Assembly (NCBI GenBank): GCA_964007475.1
Contig: OZ023273.1
Location: 140,713,308-140,777,307, forward strand
Direction of reading: 5' to 3'
Length of the DNA stretch: 64,000 nucleotides
Source: Hybos culiciformis
Taxonomy: Eukaryota; Arthropoda; Insecta; Diptera; Hybotidae
Each line of letters opens with the position of its first letter. Positions within the stretch are counted from its first letter, which is position 1. The notes below the pieces were generated by a model that had not been told where the DNA came from, made no database searches, and saw nothing but the letters and a program-made list of their open reading frames with translations. The position numbers were made by a program, and so were the translations under genes. Positions 1 through 14,700 of the stretch are shown here, piece by piece.

Positions 1-2898
1 AATGCAAAACAAAGGATAATATGCATTCTTTGAAAAATTAATTTTCCATTTATTTTGCAACATGCAATATTTTCCTTTTTTTTAAATCATTTTGTTCACA
101 ATTTAACACAAAAGCGCGGTTAATTTTAGTTTAAAAGCTTATAATATTGTTAAAATGAGATTATTTCCCTTTTAGAAAAAAAAAAATATATATATTAGTA
201 AGGTTAAATTTATAATGGAAATCCATTTTAATCCTAATATAATTTTGTATACTATAGTATTACCAGAAAATTATTAACGTTATTAGACCGTGTGCCGTCT
301 TCTTTTTAAAAATGATATTAAATTACATTTATAAAATTATTGTATACACAATTTAATGAAGATGATGGTACAAATTTCTCTTTTTGTAAGGTTTTAATAG
401 TTATTATTGCAGAAACCTTATTTTAGTTTTGTTTTTTGTAATAATTATTTTTTTAAATAATTTTATATATACCATCATAATTTTCTTCATAATTTTCTTT
501 GTTATATTAAAATGTTACGAAACTGATCTTAACATTAATATCACAAAGAAAATTGTAAGAAAATTTAATTATAAGTCTTTTTCAAATTTATAATTAGAAT
601 TATTATTATGTTTTATATGTATTATTTCTGAACTAAAGTGTTTCTTATTATTTTCAATGGACTCAAAAATCAAGAAAAGAAGAAGGTGAAAATTATTAGA
701 AGATAGTAATGTAACCTTAACCTTAACGTAAAAATTATTTAAAGATATCTAACCTTAATGTAACCTTCAATAATCTTTCAATAATTTCAACTAAAGTAAT
801 CCCAAATAATAAAGAAGCAAGAGATTTCATAGGTTTCTAATTTGAGTATAATAACTTATGCTTTCATATTACATTTTCATTACAAAACCTCACTTACATC
901 TTTGCAAAAACTTCAAAATAATCTATAAAATATTATTTTTTCTACAAATGTTTATTCGGCTAGAATAATAGTTTTAGAATCCTTATTTTTTTAGTAAATT
1001 CCAATTTTTATAAACTTAGTTGCCACCAAACAATATAAATTTTAATGAAACAATTTTTCAATCAACAGAACTACATCGCATGTGTAACATAAAGCTCTAC
1101 TATGGATTTATGTACTAAAAAAAATCCTTCAACTCACTAAATTTTATTAATGATTTACAAAAAAAAAATTAAATGGAAGAATATACAAAAACATATAATT
1201 TTACAAAATTGAGTGTTTATTTTGTATTATGAAACCATAAAATCTTAAGAATATAATATAAAATCATAAAAAAATAAAGTTACAACATGTAATTTAAAAG
1301 AAAATTCTTTTGCAAAGGAGAGCATAAACAAAAAAAAACAGGGAAAAAAAAGAAGGATAAAATTGCAAAAATAAAAATAAAAATGCATCATCAACATATA
1401 TGAATTTTACTTTTTTGGATGAGCAGAAAAATAAAATAAAAAAGAAAGTAAAACTTAACGCGAATTTTATGATGTGAATAAAAATTTTTTCTAGATTTTT
1501 TTTTTGTACAAAAAGACATGTTTATTTTTTTTTAATAGAAAAAAAATTCAGAATAAAAATATTTTTTTAAAAGTGTGGGAGTTTCCGTGAAAGTTTTCTA
1601 AAGTGACAGTGTTGTCATAGAGGAGCTTCTTTGACAGAATGCAGAATTTTTATTATTTTTTGAAGATAACACAAGTGTTATTAATTTTAGTTCTTTTGCT
1701 TACGATTTAGACAAGTAATTTGACCGTAAGATTTTTTGTTCATTTAAATTGAACGATAGATTGCTTTGAAAATAAAAATTGAAGTTAAAAATTTTTCTAA
1801 GTTTCCAATTTATAAGGTGATTTATTCAGAGAAGGTTTGTTAATAACGTAATGAAGTCATTCTTAGAATTTTATATTATAAACTTAAATCATAATATTTT
1901 GATCAATTTTGGAAAGGAAAACCAAAGGTATAAATATTATATATTAATTTTATTTGTGTATACATAGGTACAAAAATTTACATATAAGATTAAGTTCAAA
2001 ATTACTGCAAATTAATTTCATTTCGAACTCATGAAAAACTATTTACATACTTTTTTAAAAAAAAAAATTTACGAACATAAAAATGCATTTTCATTAAAAA
2101 AATAAAAAATAAAAAAAAAATAAAAGAAATAAACAAAAATAAAGAACCAAAACAACAATATTTTCAACAAATAATAAAGTCAAGAAAAACAAATTTGTCA
2201 TTTTGGCGAAATGGAAAAGCAAGTACTGTAAATCCTGTTGCAGGACCATAAATTCAATTTTTTAGTTCAAAATGTGCGACGAACGTTGTCTATATATTCT
2301 TAATAAAAGCATACTCAATGCGCAGCGCTATAAAATCATGATAAAAAAGAAACTATATTTTTAAAAAATTTTACTCCCCAGAAAGCAAACAAAATATGGG
2401 ATAAATATTGGTTTTCTTTAAATGAAATTGCCATAAAAATAAACTTGATTTATTGTATGATCATTTTGTAGAAAACTTTTAAGTTTTTTATATGTTATCC
2501 AAAAAAAAAAAAATAAAATAAAAAAATTAAAATAAATAAAATTGAAGTAATTAATTCTCAAGTTTTTTTTTTTGAAATTTTTTTAAAGAGATGAAAAATA
2601 AATTTCTTCTTTAATACTGCTGCATGGGCGGTGCATTATAAAACTTCTATTTTATAGTATTATTTTCTTAAGAAAAATTAGATATTTTTAAAAGATTTCC
2701 ACCTATTGTGGAAGAAAATTCGAGAATTAAGTTAATATTGGATAAATTAGCTATATTGTCAGATAAAGTAATCTCATTGAGGTTGCAAATATAATATACA
2801 AGCGGCACAAAATTTAAAGTTCATTACTTTCGTGACTTGAAAATTACCGTAATGTAAATTTGAAAATCAACCTTGTTTTCCTTTCCATCATTAAATAA

Positions 2899-3431
2899 GT
2901 GTAAAGTAGGGTTTCTGAAACCGAACTACTCGAACTCGAATTCGCCGAACCTTCAACGTAAGATTCGGATTCGAAGTTCGGTTCCTGATTTATGGAATCT
3001 AAAAATTCTAAAATTCAAAAATATTGTACCAGTAAGAATATTGTACCTGTAATTTACTGTGTATAAAAATACTGGCAACAGAAAATTTGCAAAAATTGTT
3101 CAACGGACTTAAACGGACTCTGAAAGAGCTTTTTCCGTTTATTCCAATTTTTGCACCAAAATAAGGTCGAAATTATATGATAAATCTTTTAATCCGTTGT
3201 TATTTTGTTAATTTTATTGCTTACGACAAAAGAAATAAATACTTTTTGTTCAATATTATATGTAATAAAATACTTAATTGAATCAAATATTAAAACAGAA
3301 CTTATTACTTTAGTAAACAATTACTTTTAATAAAAATTTAACGAATTCGAAGGGTTCGACGAATTTCGAAATTTAATACTCGGATTCGACGAACTTTATT
3401 TTCCCGAGTTTTCAGAAACCCTAGTGTAAAG
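2899..3431. mobile_element. hAT-type miniature element with 8-bp target duplication
   Basis: The element is 2907-3423 (517 bp). It begins TAGGGTTTCTGAAA and ends with the exact reverse complement TTTCAGAAACCCTA. It is flanked on both sides by GTGTAAAG (2899-2906 and 3424-3431). A YAGGG-type terminus with 8-bp duplication is the hallmark of hAT transposons. Subterminal regions at both ends are rich in TTCGAA/TTCG motifs. There is no transposase frame, so it is non-autonomous. Insertion is in a PLC intron. Confidence 0.9.
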
Positions 3432-4402
3432 TAATTACTTGATAGATTGTGAAGTAAAATTCGTTACGATATTAATATCTTGTTCTTGTAGCATAACTTT
3501 AGTTATTTGACAATTATTTATGCATTTAATTCATTTTAATGCCATAATAAAAATAAAAAATTTAATTTCACCTAATTCGGTAAAAAATTATTAAAAAAAA
3601 AATTTCTGAATTATTTTCTTATAATGTTCATAAAGTTCAAAGCATATAATTATCTGGTCACATGAAAATTATTCGGAAAATATATGTATATATCGTATAT
3701 GTATTTATTGTCGGGAAAAACTTTTTTTTTATTCATTTATGCATTGTTGCACATTTATTGTTAAAGTTATGTATAAAAAAAAAAAAGTTTTTCTTAACAG
3801 TAGTTGGTGTTAAATTTTTTTTTCTAGTGATAAAAAAATAAATATTACAAAGTGTTTTTATTTACAACTTTTATTTTTTTTTTCTGAACATACTTTTGTT
3901 CCGCAAAAATAATAATAAAAAAAAAAAACGAACTATCAAGAAAAAGTTTTTCAACTTGAATTACATAAAAAATAAAACTAAAAACAATATAATAAAAAAT
4001 AAAAAAAAAATAAAAAAAAAATAAAAACATTTTTACGCAGGATGGTTTATTTATTTCGTGTAATTTTTTAACACTTTCTGTCAGAAGCATAGTTTTCATT
4101 ATTATACAAATTACATGTATGAAGTGTTTTACATGCTCATAAATGTTGTTCTAAACAGCACAATATTATAAAAGAATACTTAAGTTTTTTAGAATTACCA
4201 TAATATATAGATTGTTTTTTGAAAACTAAGATAAGATGGTATAAATTTTATATATCGAAAAATATTTAAATTAATTGTACTTAGATTCAATTTCGAAGTT
4301 AAAAGTGAACTTACGGATGCCAGGAATACTTTCTATAAGAATTTTGATTGACAGAACTGAGCTCTTACATTTTTTGGAAGATTGATTTCTTTGCATTACA
4401 TA

Positions 4403-4616
4403 ATGTAGACACTTTAGGCGTGTTTTTACATAAACCAGAATAAGAAACAGAATCAAAATTTAACTGGAGAATTTAGTAGCAGAGTTTAGTACCAGAATAC
4501 GGCACAAGCATTTAAACATAAATCGGAATCTTAAACAGAAACGTTTAAATTACTAAATTTCTCTTCCAGAATAAATAAGATTCTGATTCTGGTTTATGTA
4601 AAAACCTATGCCTACA
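4403..4616. repeat. imperfect foldback
   Basis: ATGTAG near 4403 and TTTTTACATAAACCAGAAT (4431-4449) recur inverted as ATTCTGGTTTATGTAAAAA (4586-4604) and CTACAT (ending 4616). The arms are about 45-50 bp with small mismatches. The loop of about 120 bp contains several further CAGAAT-like words. It may be an old miniature inverted-repeat element. No clear target duplication was seen. Confidence 0.6.
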
Positions 4617-7600
4617 TTTTTTCAAATAAATGATATCAAAAATTAAAATGAAGTCAAATATTAATACAAATATTTATTCTGAATTATTTAACTCAAATCG
4701 TTGTAATATAAAATGTGACCGACGTAATTTTAAGTTTTTTTTTGCACAGAGTATAATATTACTGAATATATATAAAATAAGGTGAAACTTTGAATGTTCG
4801 ATTTTCTAAACGACATATATAGTAAAGTTTCACTTAAAATTCCAATAACTAAGGATTGGATACATTTTTTTTTTTAAAACTGTAATAGTTTAGAAAAATA
4901 AATACAATTTTTGTAAAAAAAAAAAATTTCCCAAAAAGTTTTTAAGGTTTGAATTTTATATAAGAGCAAAAAAAAATTGACATCGTTTTTGTTTCAGGAA
5001 ATTTATCATTTTTCCTGGAAATAACGTTGGAAAAATGTAACATCTTTGTTTTATCTAGAAAATACAATTTTCTTTCAAAGTAAAAACTTTGTTTTTTTTT
5101 TTATCTCTTATTTATGTAATAATCCCAGTTCTGGGGAAAACTTTGAATGATTATAAGAAAAAAGAGCTTCTGTTTTATTCCTGAGTGTTTTAAACTTTAT
5201 ATCTAAAAAGTTAATTTCATTTTCTTTGTAAAATTGTTTGTTATGTTACATACAATTTACTTATAAATTTTCGTCATTGGAAAAAATTTTCACCATGATA
5301 TTACAATATATATAACTTAACGTTTTTGAAAGGAAAACGTGATTGGATGAAAACACTTATTAAAATTAAAAGGAAGTTAAAAACAAGATTTTTTTTTTCC
5401 TTTTTTCAACATAAACTTTAAATACGAAGAAAACCTTTTTAATGATTATATAAGAAACACAAAATAAGTTCCTTTAAAGTTAGTTTACATAGTTTAAAAA
5501 AGTTTGATGACAACAAAAATATGGTTTTGTCGAAAATAAAATGAATACGTCAATTTTCATTTAATTTAATAATGTGCATATTATAAAACTGATTTAAAAA
5601 CATTATTTCAGTCAGAAAAGTTTCAAGCAAAAAAAATGTATGGAATCTCTTATTTTGCGACATAAAAAAATACTCGAACAAAAAAAGATTTATAGTTTCT
5701 AGTTCGCCTACAAATCAGTTAAAGAGTTATCCTACACCTCTTTGATCGGAATACAATTTGTTATGGTTTGGAAATAAAAAATATGAATAATTCCATTTTT
5801 ATTCTGAATGTTCTATATGAAAAGTCCTTTTAAATAAAAACTGTTTTTTAGCTAAACCATATGAACAAAATTTTTTAATTGAATTTCGAAGTTTCAGGGC
5901 AAAATAAAGGTAAATAATACTTTTTATTGGATAATAAAAACTTTCAAGATTTTTATTGCGAATATAGTTTTCTATTTTGAAAATAATGGTCTTTGTTTCT
6001 TTAATGATTAAAATTTCGCTATTATACCTTTTGGGGTATTTAGAAATTATAACATTGTAGTAATTTTAAAATTAAAATGAATACCTATCTCTACTGATAG
6101 GGTAAAAATTTAGCAGAAGGAAAAGAATGTGAACAAGATCTCTAAGAATTTGTTCTTGTTTCAATTAAAGAAATAATGTAGAAGGAATCCTTTAGTTTCG
6201 TGAAATTACATTAACATAATATCAGTCAGTAGTTATCATGATTGAAATATCGATTTCGCACAAAATTGAACATAAAGTTTGCCATTAAAAGTTTTTCAAT
6301 TTTCCTTTTTTCAAACTTTGGACATTATAAACACTTCTCGCTCTAGCTGATAATGTACCCAAAAATGTTATTTAACGATACATATAGCAAAGTTTCAAAT
6401 ATGCTCCAGAAAACTTCATAAAACTTCTCTTTAAGAAAAAAAAAAAATTATTGAAATAAAATAAAAATTCATATTCAATTTAAAAGTCTCAAAGTTTTCT
6501 ACTATTTTTCTACAGAAAAAAAAAACAACACATAATCACACATTGCAAAATCTATGCAATTTAAAGAAAATTCAATAATAAACAAAAATAACAACAACAT
6601 ATAATATACATAAATGTATTAAATGTATTTATATATGTTTATGTATAAAAAGAGAAATAAAATTTTCAGAAAACTTAAAACATTCAAAATGAAATTTTAT
6701 TATAATTTTTATTTTTTTTCTCAAATTTTAGATAAAAATAATAGAGTTCGTATCAAAATAATGTTTTCGAAACCAAAAAAAAAAAAGAAATGTATTTTAA
6801 AAATAAAATTGGAATTTTTTTGATAAAATTCTTTGTTTTTTAAAATACTAGTAGTTTTTAAAATGAAAGATCTCAGGTTGAACACAATTATTTAACCCGA
6901 CATCAGTATTTGATCGAATAGAAAATGTTTTTTTTTTTTTAAGAATAAAAAAATGAACATTCAAAAAATATATATTTATAATAAAATAATAATATAAAAA
7001 TAAATGTAAATATATATGAAGAACAGCATACTAATGTATGTACAATTTTCCATACATAAAATTCAGATTCTTTCAAGAGAAATAATAATAAAAAAAACCA
7101 TTTTCTAGTTTTTTATTTTTTTTTTATATTTGGAAAAATAGTTTCAGGGTATGTAATAATGTTTTATAATATAATGATGCTAGTAATATATTCAAGCAAA
7201 AATTATATTATGCACATAATTTTATATGTTCAGCAGTGTAATAAAATGAGCAATTTATATTAAAATTTTAGCGGAGGTATTTAAAAGACATAAAGCTTAC
7301 AAATATTCGTTGAAACATAGATTAAGATAGTAATAATCATAATTTTATATTAAAAGTAGTTATAACGAAGATACAAGATTCCCGTACATAATACCTATAC
7401 TATAAGTCTTTATGTTAACCCTGTTGGTGTTATATGAAGTAAATATAAATTATGCGTAAAGCATTTTCTATATTTTTCGGACGCTTTAATTGGAACATAT
7501 GATCTTATCCGATAAATTAATCATATTTATTAATTTTTAGAAGTTTGCATGAAATGCAAACACTTTAGTTTTCCGAAATATAAGTATATACACATATACA

Positions 7601-8692
7601 TTATTTTTAAAGGCGGAAACAACATGGGTTGAGTTGTTTTATATGTTTTATTTGTCCCAATTTTCTTTTTTTTTTTGACAATGAGTCATCATTAAAATAT
7701 ATAAAAATATTTCAAGTAGAAAACATAAAAAAAAAAATTTATAAATAATATTTTGTTCATACAAAAAAAAAAAAAGAAAAAGAAAACAAAATGCAATTTC
7801 CAATGGGAAAATTGTGCAATTTCTAATGGGAAAAACCCACAGCATTATGTTTATGTTTATGTTGTTTTTTTTTTGTATATCTTATTATGTATTTAGACCT
7901 TATTTTTGCACTTATGAAAAATAAAAATCTTCACTATCTCTATGCACATATTCGAAAAATCTGTTTTGGGATTTGGGTCGTGCTGTTCGTAAAGCAAAAA
8001 TAAAAAATAATAATAAAAAAAAAAAGAAATTAAAACAGTTTCATGCCTCTTTTCAAATAAATATAAAAAAAAAATTATTATTTTGTTCTTTTTTTTTTTG
8101 TTATTTTTAATCTACAACTATTCCATTTATTCTCATTTTGTAGCATGACATCAATGTTGAACTTTAGCAGCAATATAAATTTAAATTTTTGTTTCAAATA
8201 AGATAATACTGAATACAACGAATATTATGTTTATTTTTAAACTTAAATTGCAATAATATAGGGTGGTTTTTAATATATTTAACACTTTCAAACATTATAG
8301 TTTTGCTATATTAAATCCTTTGATCCTTTTAGCTTTCAAAACTTTTAATCTCAAATAATTTACGATTCACAAAGTCATAATTTTACCAAATCATGTTTTC
8401 TTTTCTAATTGAAGGAAAATTCAACTTTTCAAATATTTGATCAATTCAAAATCAAAAATTTTCCAAGTTGCACCATTATCATTTAAACCTATATTAAACT
8501 TTAAACAAATGAATAATATCAAAATTAAATTAGAGTTGCAGCCTAATCCACCCATATTTATATCTAAAAAAATCCATAGCGATTTAAAATTCGTTAACTC
8601 TCATTTAATCGAAATACACAATCTTTATTAAATCATATACATTCAACCAATCTAATACAAAATTTATGCTTAAAATGACACACAAAAATTAC

Positions 8693-8820
8693 CTGTAATG
8701 GTGGAGCATGATTTGAAATATCACCATTTCCAGTTGATGTCACTGCAACAGTTGTTACAGTTGATGTTACCCCTTCATCCTGCTGTTGTTGTCCAATTTG
8801 TTGCTGCTTACTGACATCAA
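8693..8820 (-). CDS. Plc21C: Plc21C exon: low-complexity X-Y linker
   Basis: 128 nt with acceptor ATATCAG|TTGA and donor TTACAG|GTAATT. Two bases finish Val, then 42 codons begin [20 protein letters not shown] and end SNHAPPLQ. The exon is Gln/Thr/Ser-rich linker with no fold of its own. It is recognised because the phases fit exactly and HAPPLQ is, from memory, also in the Drosophila Plc21C linker. No following exon was found between here and position 1. Confidence 0.85.
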
Positions 8821-11719
8821 CTGATATTTTTTTATTTTTTTTTTAATTTGAATTTTATGTCATGTGTAAAATGAAAAAAAAAAAGAAAAATAAAATATAT
8901 ACATTTTATTTTTAATAAAAATATATGGTACCTATATTGTATGTATTATGAAAAAAAAATTTTTTTCATTTATCTATATGCATTTTCTTATTTGATTTGC
9001 GTTCGACGTGTTTCAAAAGATAAAAAAAAAAAAAAAACTAAATTAAATTTTCCCATTATTGCATGATAAAATGTTTGAATTTCTATTTGAATTTTTTTTA
9101 ATTTATTTTCCGGTTAGAATGATTCCAAATAGGAAAATATACTTTGATTTTCAAATTGAGGGTTTTCCCAGTAAATAAAAAATAAAAAATGTTCAATTTA
9201 ATTCGATTATAATGTAGGTACTATTATGTTTTGTTGAAAAGAAATAAATTATATTTTTTATAAGTACCTACCTAACAATTTACTAATAAAAAATACATAA
9301 AATTGATGGAAAACATAAAAAAAATTGAGTATATAATTAATTTCAATATGAATTTTCTAGTTTTATAGGAGTTTGAAGTTTTCGGATACATTTTTTTTTA
9401 GAATTTTCATTAATTTTTGTGGCGAAATCTATTAAACCATAATATCGAACTTTAAATTAACTAAAAGGTTAAATGTTTTATTACTATTAAATAAGAGATT
9501 TATAACTTTAAGGAAAACTACTACATATGAAATACGTTTGACAGAAAATTATTAAAAAAATTAAAGCATGAGTACCATTTTTTAATAGAACTTAGAAATT
9601 TGTTTAAGATTCATTTGTATACCATTTGAGAAATTAACTTTAAAATATCTATCACAATTTATAACTTCTATAATTAATTCAATAAAAATTAGATTTCTAT
9701 CTATTAATTTAATTATAAATTATAGAAATTTTGAAGTGTTTTGAGTGTAATTTTTTTTTGCCAAAAAGCTTAAGAAAATTAAACACCTTGAGCATTAAAC
9801 AAATATTCATTTTCTAGAATTAAAAATTTTGACATTAGGAAATAAATTATACACCTATAAAATAGTATATAGAAAACTGTTTATTATAGAGATTTTTTTT
9901 TTCTATTTTAAGAAAATATTGAGAAAAATTTATACCTAATCTAAATATTTAATTTTATTTTACTTTTTTATTTTCATTTTTTTTTTTTTCAATAAAAGCT
10001 TCTACTTCTTTTTATTTTTGTAAAATAGAAAATATGTTTTTAAAAGAGGGAAAAGATAACGTATAATTTAAAAATTCATTCAAGTATAAAAACGTACGTA
10101 TTATGTTGTTCATTCATTGATAGAAGAACTTTAAAGAAAAAAAAAAAAACGGTGAAGACAAAGGACATTTATGTGCTTGAATTTTAATGTCATATGTGTA
10201 GCTAGAGCTCTAGACGGATATGAGTGTCACTAATAAAAATAAACTGAAAATATTTAAGTTCAAACTTGTACAATTTTTATTATACAAATTTTTTTTTTTT
10301 TTTTTTATTATATTTTTATTGAAAAATGTTAAAACTTTAGCAATATGTTTAAAAAAAAAAGAATAATAAAAAAAAAAAAAAGAAGAAATACAAAAACTAT
10401 GATGACAAAGCTATACAATTTTTTTTCTGCATAGCAAAAAAAAAAAAGAAGCATAAGTTTAAATAAAAAAAAAATAATACATGAATTTTATTCATAATAA
10501 TTTATATTCATTTCAAATTAGTTCGTAAAAGTTTTGTAATGTCCTCAATATCAATTTCTGTATATTTAATTTGTTTTTTTTTATTTAACATTTAAGATTT
10601 GGAACAATGATTGCAACAGCAGTGATTGTTAGAAATAAAAGGGTCACTTGAACCTCAAACATGGATTATTATTTCCATTTTATTCAGAGAACCATATCTA
10701 AGTACAAAATTCGAAGTTCTCAAGACTTTGCCGTTTCTAAAGATTTGTGTTGCAATATTTCCTTTTTCATTGAAGCTTTTCGGCACGATAAAATTTCATG
10801 GAGGATAGACAAAAAAATTCCAAAATTTTTATATTTTTTTTATATTTTTTTAATTTATGAATCATAAGCCACATATTTAAGAGCGTGAAAATCTAAAATA
10901 TTCTAGATGAAAAAAAATAACCAAAATTCTAAAAATTAAGCTCATGAAAAATTGTTTATTCGATGTGAGCAAAAAAAAAAAAAAAAACAGATTTTTTTAA
11001 AAAAAATAAAATAAAAATATCTCATTTTACAAAAAAAATGGAAAATATTGCAGTACTATGTTGGAAAAATCCATTTCAAAGCTTAAAATATTATTTTAAA
11101 TCCTTTTTTTATTACATTACTATTATTATTGTTATTCAGAATGTGTGTTGAAAATCTCTTATTATTCTTTCAATATTGAAAAACAAACTCTTTTGTATAA
11201 TTTTTTATTTATTTTTTTTTTTTTTTGTGTTGTTCTCCCAGGATATTTATGTGTGTTTTTGAAAAATCCTTAAGAAATCAAAGGAAAATCTACCAATAAA
11301 ATAATTTGAAACCAGATCTTATAAATAAAAGATTGTGTTTTGTTTTTTCTTCTATTTTATATTTTTTTTTGTAAATTCAATGAGGTTAAAAAAAAAAATA
11401 AATATGGAAATCGACTCTAAATTTTCTGTTCTATTTATTTATTTATTTTTATTTCAAGAAATTTTAGATTTTTAAGTCATGCTTTCAAACAAAGGCTTAT
11501 AAAGCTTCGGATATTTTGCTTGAGCCAACCGAAAAGAGTCTATTACACGAAATAAGGGTTTTTTTTAGGTTAAGTTGCAAAAATTAATATTTTACGTTAT
11601 TATTTTAGATTTTACACAAAAATGTCATCATAATTATTTCGAATTCTAATTGTGATTGATTAATAAATATTTTATGACTCACCTGAATTGGTCGATTGTA
11701 ATTTTATAGTATTCTTCTT

Positions 11720-11751
<32 letters not shown>

Positions 11752-14700
11752 GATGTTTCTTCTTATTTTTAATTATTATTTTACGTTTTAATAATGATGG
11801 TGGCGGTAATTCAATATTTGGTTCTAATAAATGTGAATCAATTGGTTTATCTAGCAACATATCACCAAATATTTCACGACAATAATTAGCTATTTTTGCC
11901 TAGCATTTAATTAAAATATATATATTTAATTTTAAGCTTCATATCTAGCAAAAATACAACTATATAATAATATTAATATTTAATTATTTAAAAAAAAATA
12001 TGTATATATTTTTTTTGTGTTCTTTAATGAAAATGATGTTAAATAAAGTGAAATAAATTTTAATTTTTAAACAAAATGCAAATAAATTAAATGTGACAAC
12101 AAAAATTTTTCTATAAGCATAGTGAGATAGATAATTTCATTCAGATTTAATTATATGCTTGATAATTTGTTTTCATTTTGCATGTGCTCATAAAATATCA
12201 AAAAATTATTTCTTTTAAGTTTCATAATAAATATATATTTATGTAGAAGTCGTAAATTTTAGCTTTTAAAAGTAAAATTATTAATGTCTTTATTGAGATA
12301 ATTTTAATTTTATTTTTATGTTTATGTATAAATAAATTATATGTGGTATAAAATTTGCCATAATAATTAATGATATATTGGTCCTATTAATTATTTAAAA
12401 ACTTATTCTATCTTAAATGTCGAACTTCAAACGTACTGTATCAAAAGTGTGTGTGCATATTTATGTACATCAAAGCATTTTAATCTTCCGCCAAACTATT
12501 ATTTTTATCGAAGCGGTATAGTGCACAAAACATCATATTTTAAAAATTAAATACGTTTTGGATTAAGGTTGACCTATTTCGAATAATAAAGACTTGTAAG
12601 CTTTCGTCATGTCTTATACATATCCTAAAAAAACATAATTTATTTGGTCTTCTGTTTAATTTTAATGGCTAATACATTTTAATTTTTCATTAAACAAGTA
12701 ATTAAACTGATTTTTATAGTTGGGTGTAGATAATAATGTTAAACTCATATAAATTTCAATGGAATTTTTTTTTTCAATTAATATAGAAAATTCTTTGAAA
12801 AATTGGTTATACGTGACAAAGTTGCCAAATAATTAAAATTAGATTATATTCTTTTATAATGTTCGTTTAGTTTCTTTACCCAAGTTTTTTTTTTGTTTAG
12901 CCTAGCCTCACCCATTGTACATAATTTATGATTTTTGTTTTATATTTTCATTCTTTCCTTGTTAAAAGCTTTTCTAACTTTCAGAGATAATATATTGAAA
13001 ATTTACATTTTCAGTAATTTATAATTTTTTTTTTCTTTTTTAAATAAAAAAAAAATTTTTTATTATACTAAATATTTATTGTAGAAGTTATAGTATATAA
13101 TGAAAAATTCATAATTTTCTCTATAAACATTGGAAATCTATAAAAATGAAAAAAAAAAGAAGAAAATAATAGAAAAGCATAAAGAAAAATAATAAAACTG
13201 TATATTTTTCTTATAAAATTATAGCAAAAGAAAAAGGAAAATCAATCCATTAGTAAAAATTGGAAAAGAAAAAAAAATTTCATTTTCTTCAAAAAAGAAA
13301 TAAATTATTATTTTTCCACCAATGAAAATAATAACAAAAAATGAAATAAAAAAGAAAATTATGAATGAAATAAACTTGAAAAAAAAAAAAAAAAAAATAT
13401 ATAATAAAATAAAATAAAATAGGTTGCAAATAAAGTTTTCATAAAAATAAAATTTTATTTTATTTTTTTTTTGTATTGAATTTTCTTTTCCGATTTGTTT
13501 TTATTTTTTTTATTTCTTCTACATACAGCTGTTTTAGTACAGAATAATACTAAACATTTTATTATAAATAAATCATTGATTTTAATGTTTTTATATGAAT
13601 TATTTGACAGTATATTATTTATCTTTATGTACCTCTGCTCTTAAAAGTACATACACAATAATAATAGCTTTGTGAAATATTTCAGATAATGATAAAATAT
13701 TGGAAAATTACAGTATTTTACGTAGAAGTATTCTCAGGCAAAATACTATTAACTGAAACAAAAAATATATATTTATAGTTTTCATATTGGTATTTTATTT
13801 CATGGCACTTAGAATTTCGAATATCTGATTTCAATATCTGATTTGAATTAAATTACGCAAAAACTTGTTCTAGAAGAGACAAAAAATGTTTCAAACTCTT
13901 CTGGGAAATCGGGGAAATCGAAATCGAGCCCAACAGAACAGAAAAATTGTGTTGAAAAATTACAAACTCTAGGAATAGTTTCACTCCAACCGATTATTAT
14001 ATTTCCGTTTGAAGTTTTATTGGTCATGAATAAAATAAATTATATAAATTGGAAGGGAATTCAACAAATTATATTTTAAATCCTCATTGTCAAATCTTAT
14101 CTCATTAAAATTTTATTAGATTTATTTTCATTTTCTCCTGTCTATTTGATATAAATTTTAAGTTTTATTTCTAAAGAAAACTAGGTATCCGTAATTATAA
14201 TCTAAAACTAAATTTTTCAAACTCTTCTAGGAAATCGATTTTTTGACAGAATAGGAAATTGAAAAGAATAGAAATAGAAAATTTGAAAAGAATAGGAAAA
14301 TTGTGTTGAAAAATTACAAACTCTAGGAATAGCTTCACCTCCAGATCATAGTCAGTAATTTAACGATTATTATATTTCGGTTTCAAGTTTTTTTGGTCAT
14401 GAATAAAATAAATTATATAAATTGGAAGGGAATTCAACAAATTATATTTTAAATCCTCATTGTCAAATCTTATCTCATTAAAATTTTATTAGATTTATTT
14501 TCATTTTCTCCTGTCTATTTGATATAAATTTTAAGTATTATTTCTGAATAAAACTAGGTACCTGTAATTATAATCTAAAACTAAATTAAATGTTCTGTAG
14601 AGAGAAGTTTTCAACATGATTTGAAAATAAAAAATTTTATTTTTTTTTTTCAGAAACACCATAAAGGGAATTAAAATAAATATGCGGTTAAAAATGGTTC

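Larger units (their letters stand above)
1..8692 (-). other. intron downstream of linker exon (incomplete)
   Basis: At least 8.7 kb of A/T-rich sequence with long A and T runs, and no exon that I recognise on either strand. It should be intron of the PLC gene, since the Y-domain exon must be further left. Structured items inside it are the hAT-type element at 2907-3423 and the foldback at 4403-4616, listed separately. Confidence 0.7.

Noticed and set aside
10626..10867. Two overlapping plus-strand open frames in slightly richer sequence
   Set aside because: No recognised product, the frames overlap each other, and I found no fitting splice sites or phase to the PLC exons.
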